5,448 nt of DNA, taken from Nitrososphaera sp. (GTDB lineage: Archaea; Thermoproteota; Nitrososphaeria; Nitrososphaerales; Nitrososphaeraceae). How positions within the stretch are numbered: the stretch's first letter is position 1; each line of letters begins with the position of its first letter. This document shows, piece after piece, positions 1-5,448 of this stretch. A program made the translations under genes and the position numbers. The stretch spans positions 1 through 5,448 of the forward strand of contig JAKEIF010000268.1 in NCBI GenBank assembly GCA_022545875.1, read 5' to 3'. The notes beneath the pieces are model-generated. The model was given only the letters and a program-made list of their open reading frames with translations, was not told the origin of the DNA and did not search any database.

Positions 1-991
1 GCGCTCGATTGCAGCAATCATTCTCGGCTTCCTGCGCTTTGACAGAGGGATCAAATTAGCTGGGGTGATCCTTAACAATGTCGCCAGCGAAAGGCACGCG
101 GGATATTTACGAGAGGCGGTCGAGTCGAAGATACGGATCCCGATACTTGGAATGATAAGACGAGAGAGAGGTGCCAGAATGGATGAGCGACACCTTGGCC
201 TTGTGCCCGCACAGGAATTGGAACAGGAGAGCCGCAGAAGGCTCCTACTCAACGCAAGGTTAATCGCGGAGCAGATTGACATCGACGGTGTCATAAAGGC
301 ATGCAGCGGTAAGCCGCTCGGTTCCGCCACCGCACCGGCTTTGTCCAAGAGCACTGGAGTCAAGATTGCTGTTGCCCTGGACGAATCATTCAATTTTTAC
401 TATCAGGATAATCTCGATGCTCTCCGCAATGCTGGGGCAGAGGTTGAGTTCTTTAGTCCCGTCAATGACTCAGAGATCCCCCAAGGAATCAGTGGCATTA
501 TCCTTGGAGGAGGATTTCCCGAAGTCCTCGCCGACAGACTGGAAAAAAATGTGACCATGATCAAGTCATTGCGCCGATGCATTAGTCAGGGAACGCCCGT
601 ATATGGTGAGTGTGGCGGGCTCATGTACATGACGAGGTCTATCCGCGGGTACAAAGGCTCCAAGCGAAAGCATCGGATGTTGGGCTTGATTGATGCAGAA
701 ACCGTAATGACCGGCAGGCTCACTCTCAACTATACCGAGGCCGACTGCAAGGCGCCGCTGCTTGGCAAGGCGATGCTTCGCGGCCACGAATTTCATTATT
801 CGGAATTGCAAGATATTGGTGGCGATATCCGGTATGCATACTGCATGACCCAAGGTAAGGGGATAGTTGACGGCAGAGACGGCGCAATTTGCAACGATAA
901 CGGGCTCGCTGCTTACACACATCTGCATTTCGGAGGAAATAGACTCGCGAAAAAACTTGTATCTGCGTGCGTTGCGTTTTCACGCAAGTGA
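1..991 (+). CDS. cbiA: Cobyrinate a,c-diamide synthase, 5'-truncated by the window edge
   Basis: Cytosolic enzyme that amidates the a and c carboxylates of cobyrinate using ATP and glutamine, a late corrin-ring step. The frame is open from base 2 to the TGA at 989-991. The codons at 2-64 (RSIAAIILGFLRFD then KLAGVI) already read as conserved CbiA sequence, so the GTG at 65 is not the start and the gene begins upstream of the window. About 329 codons are visible; family members are usually around 450 residues, so the missing part should carry the ATP-binding P-loop. Seen here: the end of the synthetase domain with RHLGLVPAQE (about 200-230), a linker, then a class I glutamine amidotransferase domain from about 355. 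The likely nucleophile is Cys in YGECGGLMY (codon 611-613), followed by GHEFHYSEL and the likely catalytic His in YTHLHF (920-922). It converges on cbiC and overlaps it by 12 bases. The related CfbB of coenzyme F430 synthesis is an alternative, but the corrin-specific neighbours argue for CbiA. Confidence 0.93.
   Translation, partial: RSIAAIILGFLRFDRGIKLAGVILNNVASERHAGYLREAVESKIRIPILGMIRRERGARMDERHLGLVPAQELEQESRRRLLLNARLIAEQIDIDGVIKACSGKPLGSATAPALSKSTGVKIAVALDESFNFYYQDNLDALRNAGAEVEFFSPVNDSEIPQGISGIILGGGFPEVLADRLEKNVTMIKSLRRCISQGTPVYGECGGLMYMTRSIRGYKGSKRKHRMLGLIDAETVMTGRLTLNYTEADCKAPLLGKAMLRGHEFHYSELQDIGGDIRYAYCMTQGKGIVDGRDGAICNDNGLAAYTHLHFGGNRLAKKLVSACVAFSRK
950..955 (-). terminator. Possible oligo-T terminator after cbiC
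   Basis: Six consecutive A on the plus strand give a T6 tract on the minus strand, about 25 bases past the cbiC stop. Archaeal RNA polymerase can terminate at oligo-T tracts without a hairpin, so this is a plausible end for the cbiG-cbiX-cbiC transcript. It lies inside the cbiA coding region, as it must given the overlapping gene ends. A single T6 tract is weak evidence. Confidence 0.3.
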
Positions 992-1621
992 TTTCTCGCT
1001 TTGATACAGAAGCATGATTGCGTTTATGATAGACGATGCTGCGGGACTTCCGCCCTTTCTTCCAGAATTTGTTATGAAAGGGACATCTAGCTTTGCAAGC
1101 TCCGCCTTTGATTCTGGGGCAGATACAAAACCTACAGGAATCCCCACCACAAGCGCAGGCGTGGCCGCACCTTCCTGGATCATGCGAATGAGCTCGTAGA
1201 GAGCGGTTGGTGCATTGCCAATCACCACGATACCGCTTTCAATTTCACCTGCAGCATGCCTCATTGCCAGCTCTGACCTCGTCCTCCCGGTCTTGCGCGC
1301 GACTTCCGCAAGAGAGGCATCGGATATGTGGCAAAGTGGCCGAAGCCCCAAATCAGCAAGTGACTTTTTGTTTATTGCAGCAAGTACCATGTCAACATCA
1401 CTGACAACAGCGCATCGGCTTTTTATTGCGGAAAACGCAGATTCCATGGCTTTTGGATGGAAAATGATCTTCCCATTGCCTGTCGCAAACTCAAAGTCGG
1501 CGGTTGCATGTATGACTCTCCTAACAATTGTCCACTGCATTTCGTCATAGTCATGTTTGCCTACCTCAGAGTCAATTATTTCAAAACTCTGCTTCTCAAT
1601 ATTGAAAGCCCTACCTGACAT
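980..1621 (-). CDS. cbiC: Cobalt-precorrin-8 methylmutase
   Basis: Catalyses the 1,5-sigmatropic shift of the methyl group from C11 to C12 of cobalt-precorrin-8, giving cobyrinate, the substrate of the CbiA encoded convergently next door. The protein has 213 residues, the usual size for a complete single-domain CbiC/CobH. Seen motifs: RVIHATADFEF at 35-45, with His38 matching the catalytic His of CobH; SDVDMV at 74-79; TRSELAMR at 114-121; GNAPTAL at 135-141; IPVGFVSAPESK at 161-172; and the C-terminal GRKGGSPAASSIINA at 187-201. The ATG start gives the N-terminus expected of the family (FEIIDSEVG precedes the His motif), and the next Met is 27 residues further in. It is the last gene of a minus-strand set, 31 bases after cbiX. 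A small CTGC/GCAG inverted repeat and only a weak purine stretch precede the ATG. Its 3' end overlaps cbiA by 12 bases. Confidence 0.96.
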   Translation of the reverse strand: MSGRAFNIEKQSFEIIDSEVGKHDYDEMQWTIVRRVIHATADFEFATGNGKIIFHPKAMESAFSAIKSRCAVVSDVDMVLAAINKKSLADLGLRPLCHISDASLAEVARKTGRTRSELAMRHAAGEIESGIVVIGNAPTALYELIRMIQEGAATPALVVGIPVGFVSAPESKAELAKLDVPFITNSGRKGGSPAASSIINAIMLLYQSEKSLA

Positions 1622-1652
1622 TGCCCTGCTAGAGGCAGAACCGCTATTATGC

Positions 1653-2432
1653 CTAGAAGCCAGCCCGCCTTTCCACCTCCGCAGTTCTTTCGAGAATTAA
1701 ATCGACCAGCTTGTCATCAACTCCCAAGTGTCTCGATAAATATGCGTTTTTGAAATCATGCTGCGATAGCGCGGCGTCAATGTCGTGAATGACATCTCTC
1801 TTGATATGCGCCCCCTTGTGCAAAAAGTAGGGCATCATTAGAAGGACTTTTGGATGCCCCGCGACCGCGTTTGCAATTCCAGTTTCGATGTTTGGCTTGT
1901 CCAGCTCTAGGAAACAGTAATGAACATGGCGGTAAAACGGCCTTATTGCATCGGCGGCGTGGACAAAGGCATCGTGAGCATTCTTGTCGCTGCTTCCATG
2001 TCCTATCAAAAGCACATCGCAGTCGCAGTCATTGTATGTCACGCTTCTGTCGTGCTTTAACTCGGTTATTCTTTCGGTTATGATCTGTGCCATCAATGAA
2101 TGATAGCTTAGCGGCTTTGCTATCGCCATTTTCAAGCTTTGGACCTTGATAATTTGGGCCGTCTTTTTGACTGTATCCTTCAGTTTCATGCCGGGATAGA
2201 GAAAGTAAGGCATCACGGTAATCTGACTGGCCCCAGAATCGATGCATAACTTGATTCCTTCGTCTATGAAAGGAGGCACCACTTCTAAAAAGCAATAGCG
2301 CGCAATGTCATAGCCGGCTTTTCTTTTCGCTATCAAGCACATCTCTTCTAGCTCCTGCATTACCTCAGGCTCCCTACTGCCTCTGTCAACAAGGAGAAGT
2401 GCCCGCTTCAATGCCTGATGCAGAACCTTCAA
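1653..2432 (-). CDS. cbiX: Sirohydrochlorin cobaltochelatase, fused tandem form
   Basis: Inserts Co(II) into sirohydrochlorin, the committed step of early-cobalt corrin synthesis. The 259 residues contain two CbiX repeats: about 9-125, with DRGSR at 16-20, CFLEVVPPFIDEG at 47-59 and MPYFLYPGMK at 74-83; and about 137-235, with GHGSSD at 144-149, CFLELDKPNIETG at 173-185 and MPYFLHKGAH at 200-209. The short archaeal CbiX is a homodimer of one such unit, so this is a built-in dimer. His145 and His209, 64 residues apart, match the two active-site histidines of the family. In the N-terminal repeat those positions are Arg17 and Lys83, so only the C-terminal half appears catalytic. A DCDCD stretch (135-139) sits at the junction. 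The start is uncertain: TTG at 2432 lies 7 bases after the cbiG stop, and a second in-frame TTG at 2411 would give a shorter N-terminus. Neither has a clear ribosome binding site, and the first ATG (residue 25) would delete the first strand. Ferrochelatase activity for siroheme cannot be excluded, but the neighbours favour cobalt. Confidence 0.92.
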   Translation of the reverse strand: MKVLHQALKRALLLVDRGSREPEVMQELEEMCLIAKRKAGYDIARYCFLEVVPPFIDEGIKLCIDSGASQITVMPYFLYPGMKLKDTVKKTAQIIKVQSLKMAIAKPLSYHSLMAQIITERITELKHDRSVTYNDCDCDVLLIGHGSSDKNAHDAFVHAADAIRPFYRHVHYCFLELDKPNIETGIANAVAGHPKVLLMMPYFLHKGAHIKRDVIHDIDAALSQHDFKNAYLSRHLGVDDKLVDLILERTAEVERRAGF

Positions 2433-2439
2433 CGCTAAA

Positions 2440-3507
2440 TTATCTTTGCGGAAAGGTTATTCTTGAAACGGCAACAGTCAGGTTGGGCGGGAACTTTTGT
2501 TTTGGAACAATCAGAACGCCCTTTGAACTTAGGAGAGAGGATGCCTCAGATACGCTTGGCGTTCCCTCGAACTTTTTGACAGTCTCTGAAGGGTTGGGGA
2601 CCGCTACCTGCGCGAGTTCTTCTTTGTTATATATCTCGATAGGAATGGCATGATCGGATGAGAACTCTTCAAGACCCTTGACCTTTTGTCCGCGATTGAT
2701 GCTAGAAATGTTGCGTATGCTCTTCATTGAAAGCCCGCTCTGCTGAAATGCGTCAGTAATGCCGGATCGTATTACATCCTTGCTGGTGTCCCAATGAAGT
2801 CCTATTCCTACAACCAATGATTTCGGCCTGTATATGACAGATTTCTCTGCAACTAGAGGATCAGTGATAACTTTGTCCGAAATGACCAATGCAGCTTTGA
2901 ATTCAGGTTTCCTTACTTGTTCCAGGCTGTTCACAATAGTAACGTTATGCGGAAGGGGCGCACGCCACCAGTTACCCTCACCCGCATCCTGGTAGACACC
3001 TATCTTCTCCTCGTTTACCATGAAAGCACTCACCCTAGTAACGTTGTGAAAATCATCTATGGTCCACCCGAAATCTCGTCCCAATAGATCGACTGCGATA
3101 GTTTCGTTGACATCCGCTGCAGTGGTTATCACGGGCTTTGCACTCAAGATGTCTGCCACGAGCTTCGCAAGCGCATTTCCGCCGCCGATGTGGCCGGAGA
3201 GTGCGCTGATCACATAGCCAGCTTTGTCATCGATGACAAGCACGGCAGGATCGGATTTCTTGTCGACTAGGTTTGGTGCAATGAGTCTGATGACGGCTCC
3301 AAGCGAAAAGATGCAGATCAATGAGTCATATGACTTGAAAAGGTTCTGCATGAGGGCGGTAGTCTGTTCAGTGAACCAAGTGATGTCAGCGCCTGAATCG
3401 CTGTGCTTGACCTGTGCAAATATCACGACTTCAGGAATGCGCTCTTTGATTTTTCGGGCGATACCAATGCCATTCTTTGTGATGGCAACAACGGCTGTCC
3501 GTGCCAT
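2440..3507 (-). CDS. cbiG: Cobalt-precorrin-5A hydrolase
   Basis: Opens the delta-lactone of cobalt-precorrin-5A and releases the two-carbon fragment as acetaldehyde, giving cobalt-precorrin-5B during ring contraction. The 355-residue length fits a complete three-part CbiG. N-terminal domain: GAVIRLIAP at 70-78, DKKSDPAVLVID at 82-93, SGHIGGGN at 104-111 and PVITTAADV at 125-133. A variable middle domain spans about 135-225. The C-terminal domain starts at YRPKSLVVGIG (226-236) and contains PNPSE (304-308), GTPSVSEASSLL (315-326), VPKQKF (334-339) and TVAVSR (344-349). The ATG start is well placed, since the first strand ARTAVVAITKNG follows at once. Two motifs differ from what I recall as usual: GHxGGAN is GHIGGGN here, and GIGCxxGT reads GIGLHWDT. 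It lies 44 bases after the glycosyltransferase stop and 7 bases before cbiX. No Shine-Dalgarno sequence is visible before the ATG, and no well-spaced TATA box was found, so it may share a transcript with the upstream gene. Confidence 0.95.
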   Translation of the reverse strand: MARTAVVAITKNGIGIARKIKERIPEVVIFAQVKHSDSGADITWFTEQTTALMQNLFKSYDSLICIFSLGAVIRLIAPNLVDKKSDPAVLVIDDKAGYVISALSGHIGGGNALAKLVADILSAKPVITTAADVNETIAVDLLGRDFGWTIDDFHNVTRVSAFMVNEEKIGVYQDAGEGNWWRAPLPHNVTIVNSLEQVRKPEFKAALVISDKVITDPLVAEKSVIYRPKSLVVGIGLHWDTSKDVIRSGITDAFQQSGLSMKSIRNISSINRGQKVKGLEEFSSDHAIPIEIYNKEELAQVAVPNPSETVKKFEGTPSVSEASSLLSSKGVLIVPKQKFPPNLTVAVSRITFPQR

Positions 3508-3551
3508 AAAGTATCTTTATACATGAATACAAGAGGAATTAATCTTTTGCA

Positions 3552-5123
3552 CTACCTCAAAACCATAATTCTATAGTATTCGTTCTGGTATACAACTTCG
3601 TAGTGCGTGTCAAGCTCGTTCTCTCTGTCAAGCCAATATTGTGTCGTGCTTATCGCGTCTGAGCCAGGGTGATTGGTTATGACCATCCACCTATCGTACG
3701 ACCATGGTTCCCTGAAGGAAGCCTTCCAGGTACTGTGCTCAATAATTTCATCAAAGTTCCTTAGGGCTATTCCACTAGTAACCATGATTCTTTGCTCCAG
3801 CCCTGAACCAGTAAGGATCATAATCTTTCCATCGCCATCGTAGAGACTCTTCAAGGCCTCTCCTGTCTGTATTGCAAGCAGGTTCTCTTTGACAGAATAG
3901 CCCCCGTAAGCATCATTCACTGTGATGACAGCAGAGAATGCAGGCGTGAATAACTGATAGACAAAGAGAGCGGCGACTGCGGAACTCAGAATTATCCGGT
4001 TTCTTGTGACAGTGCTTAGTTTGGCCATGAAGAAGCAAACCATGACCACTAGCAACGGCGACAACAGAACCATAAATCTGGAATTAAACCAGTATGACAT
4101 CTCTCCGATTCCAATCAAGAGCGAGGCAATTGTGAAAAGTGGCGGCAGCGCCAAGAAAATCAGAAGTATTTTCTTGCCGTCGATTGAAGATTTTCGAAAG
4201 ACATGATAACCTACAGCTCCTGCAGCAAGCAAAACGGGCCCATACATCGTCAGTGCCGTGACGCCGTAAACTGATAGGACGTTCGTTGGTTGAAGAAATA
4301 GCAATTCTCGGAAAGGCCTGTTCTCCGCATACCATGATGCAGAGTAATACTCTGCGTTGCTGAATTCAAAGGGATCCCCATAATGATACTGGTTCCAGGT
4401 GAGCCAGAAGACAATACTTGATAAAGACAAGATTGCTATGCCCATGGAAAGGATCTTCTGCTGGTTCCTGACGTCCTTTTTTACTGCAAATGCAATTGCC
4501 ACGAGAATGAGAAAAATGGGGAGGAACCACGCCTCGTATCTGCACAGCGTAGCAAAGGATAGAAAAATTGAACACAATAAAAGATCCCGTAGCCGATTTC
4601 CCCTCTGATGCCAGTTGTAAAAATAATAGGCGGATGCCACGAAAAAGAGCATGAATGGAGCTTCGGTCATTGAAGTTATGCCAAGGTACAAGATATTGGG
4701 GTTCGTTGCATAGAGCATTGCGCCTGTTACTGCCGCGTAAGCAGGGAAGACTAGTCCGCTGCGTATTTTTAGTGCCCGCACAATCTTGTACAGGAACACA
4801 GAAGTGAGTGCAAGACAGGGCAAACTCAGGGCGGTGCCGGCAAAACCTGTGGCAAATAGAGAATCGACCAGGGTGAAGGGTAACAGGAGAAAGTGGGGCA
4901 GGGGCATCCATACGGTTCCGATCTGCCCCAAGCCAGGATTTTCGCCCCAATCTACAAGTTTTCGGGCAGCAACTTGATGCGAAATCGCGTCCCAGTAATA
5001 GAGCAGATAATACTTGTCAACGGCAAGATACAGAATTGTTGCTGTCACTAGGCCAATTGCTACAACAGCCAGAAATATGGCAAGAACATATTTGTTCTCC
5101 CTAGTAACAGTCGCCTGAAGCAT
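3552..5123 (-). CDS. Polytopic membrane protein, probable GT-C glycosyltransferase (GT39/PMT_2-like)
   Basis: Probable integral-membrane glycosyltransferase using a lipid-phosphate sugar donor on the outer face of the cell membrane; substrate unknown. The 523 residues show a first membrane helix at about 12-35, then a loop with an acidic residue in YYWDAISH (Asp45), where GT-C enzymes carry their catalytic acidic motif. About nine further hydrophobic segments run to about 394. NPNILYLGITSMTEAPFM (141-158), LCRYEAW (193-199), FWLTWNQYHYGDPFEF (239-254) and FNSRFMVLLSP (346-356) resemble landmarks of archaeal GT39-like and dolichyl-phosphate-sugar transferases. The last 125 or so residues are soluble, with GDGKIMILTGSG (about 430-441), and probably face outside. 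An in-frame TAA lies 21 bases upstream of the ATG (5144-5142) with no other start codon between, so this start is fixed. A TATA box sits 31 bases upstream. It is on the same strand as cbiG, 44 bases away, without an obvious functional link to cobalamin. The fold class is fairly secure; activity, family number and substrate are inference. Confidence 0.75.
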   Translation of the reverse strand: MLQATVTRENKYVLAIFLAVVAIGLVTATILYLAVDKYYLLYYWDAISHQVAARKLVDWGENPGLGQIGTVWMPLPHFLLLPFTLVDSLFATGFAGTALSLPCLALTSVFLYKIVRALKIRSGLVFPAYAAVTGAMLYATNPNILYLGITSMTEAPFMLFFVASAYYFYNWHQRGNRLRDLLLCSIFLSFATLCRYEAWFLPIFLILVAIAFAVKKDVRNQQKILSMGIAILSLSSIVFWLTWNQYHYGDPFEFSNAEYYSASWYAENRPFRELLFLQPTNVLSVYGVTALTMYGPVLLAAGAVGYHVFRKSSIDGKKILLIFLALPPLFTIASLLIGIGEMSYWFNSRFMVLLSPLLVVMVCFFMAKLSTVTRNRIILSSAVAALFVYQLFTPAFSAVITVNDAYGGYSVKENLLAIQTGEALKSLYDGDGKIMILTGSGLEQRIMVTSGIALRNFDEIIEHSTWKASFREPWSYDRWMVITNHPGSDAISTTQYWLDRENELDTHYEVVYQNEYYRIMVLR

Positions 5124-5154
5124 GACAGATTTGAGCTTGATACATTAGGGTTAC

Positions 5155-5162
5155 GATATAAA
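5155..5162 (-). promoter_or_regulatory. Archaeal TATA box for the membrane glycosyltransferase gene
   Basis: The minus strand reads TTTATATC, close to the archaeal TATA consensus, preceded by the purine-rich TGAAGAG (5169-5163) that could serve as a BRE. With the usual spacing, the transcript would start roughly 5-10 bases before the ATG at 5123, giving a very short leader. This fits the lack of a Shine-Dalgarno sequence. If there is no terminator after 3552, it would also drive cbiG-cbiX-cbiC. Confidence 0.6.
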
Positions 5163-5279
5163 CTCTTCAACGGGGACGATACTCTCGGACCTCTACGTTC
5201 TCACCTTGGGCAGTTAGGGCGAGACTCGAGTAGGGATACGTGTTGGTGTCATATCGGTGGACAGTACCGCTAAACCTCT

Positions 5280-5301
5280 GTACCACTGAGGTACGATCGT
5301 A
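5280..5301. repeat. Short inverted repeat overlapping a palindrome
   Basis: GTACC at 5280-5284 and GGTAC at 5290-5294 are perfect inverted arms around ACTGA. The last three bases start the 10-base palindrome TACGATCGTA (5292-5301). The pattern is directly visible; a role as a protein-binding site or RNA hairpin is unproven, and repeats this short can arise by chance. Confidence 0.4.
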
Positions 5302-5416
5302 TACTGCTTCCAACGGTCTTCCTTAGTGCATATTAGCTTGAAAGTGTGGATCTGAGATCAGTGCGATTCTATTGGTAGGAATTGGAGAGTACAATACTTC
5401 TCTATAGTCGGTCAAC

Positions 5417-5430
5417 GCATATGGCATATG
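5417..5430. repeat. Two tandem copies of GCATATG
   Basis: The heptamer occurs twice without a spacer. Each copy contains the palindrome CATATG, so the pair is also nearly symmetric on both strands. It sits next to the possible plus-strand ATG codons at 5421 and 5428. It could be an operator for a gene to the right, or chance. Confidence 0.35.
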
Positions 5431-5448
5431 AAGCACGAAATTGTACAC

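Larger units (their letters stand above)
5163..5448. other. Stretch without a convincing gene
   Basis: I see no tRNA, rRNA, CRISPR or known riboswitch pattern here on either strand. It holds: a minus-strand frame from the window edge to the TGA at 5169-5167, broken only by a TAA at 5325-5323 (41 codons before it, 51 after); an inverted repeat at 5280-5294; an overlapping 10-base palindrome at 5292-5301; a 7-base direct repeat at 5417-5430; and two overlapping plus-strand ATGs at 5421 and 5428, the second opening seven codons that run off the edge. Any of these could be the margin of a neighbouring gene, but none can be called from this window. Confidence 0.55.

Noticed and set aside
65..67. 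GTG as the start codon of cbiA
   Set aside because: The frame stays open to base 2, and the 21 codons before it match conserved CbiA sequence, so the true start is outside the window.
1365..1373. T-rich run as a terminator for cbiA
   Set aside because: It is about 370 bases past the cbiA stop, inside cbiC, with no supporting structure; it is explained by coding sequence.
3516..3521. TATAAA on the minus strand just upstream of cbiG
   Set aside because: It lies only 8 bases before the cbiG ATG, so a transcript from it would start inside the gene and miss the start codon; no later start keeps the first domain intact.
5428..5448. Start of a plus-strand gene (ATG followed by six codons to the edge)
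   Set aside because: Seven codons carry no evidence, there is no clear TATA box at the right distance, and an overlapping out-of-frame ATG at 5421 is equally possible.
5163..5448. Structured RNA such as 5S rRNA, SRP RNA, RNase P RNA, a tRNA or a TPP or cobalamin riboswitch
   Set aside because: None of the conserved sequence blocks of these RNAs could be found on either strand, and the visible hairpins are short and isolated.

Overview
This window looks like archaeal chromosome, most likely from an ammonia-oxidising thaumarchaeon of the Nitrososphaera type. This assignment is inferred from the protein character of the cobalamin genes, the moderate GC content, an archaeal TATA box (TTTATATC) just upstream of a gene start, and the lack of clear Shine-Dalgarno sequences. 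No search could be run.

Layout: (1) positions 1-991, plus strand: the 3' two thirds or so of a cobyrinate a,c-diamide synthase gene (cbiA/cobB), running in from beyond the left edge. (2) positions 980-3507, minus strand: three compact cobalamin genes in transcription order cbiG, cbiX, cbiC, with gaps of 7 and 31 bases. The end of cbiC overlaps the end of cbiA by 12 bases in convergent orientation. (3) positions 3552-5123, minus strand: a 523-residue polytopic membrane protein resembling GT-C glycosyltransferases, 44 bases upstream of cbiG and with a good TATA box of its own. (4) positions 5163-5448: no convincing gene. It contains a minus-strand reading frame open except for one internal stop, some short inverted and direct repeats, and a possible plus-strand start at the very edge.

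The four cobalamin genes belong to the early-cobalt-insertion (so-called anaerobic) branch of corrin synthesis. CbiX inserts cobalt into sirohydrochlorin, CbiG opens the ring-A lactone of cobalt-precorrin-5A and extrudes acetaldehyde, CbiC migrates the C11 methyl group to give cobyrinate, and CbiA amidates cobyrinate at the a and c side chains. The window thus holds the entry step, a ring-contraction step and two consecutive late steps; the methyltransferases and the remaining genes must lie elsewhere.

The most notable detail is in CbiX. It is a fused tandem protein in which only the C-terminal half keeps the two active-site histidines; the N-terminal half has Arg and Lys in their place. I found no sign of a previously undescribed defence, mobile or regulatory system. 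The window is mostly well-understood biosynthesis plus one membrane glycosyltransferase of unknown substrate.
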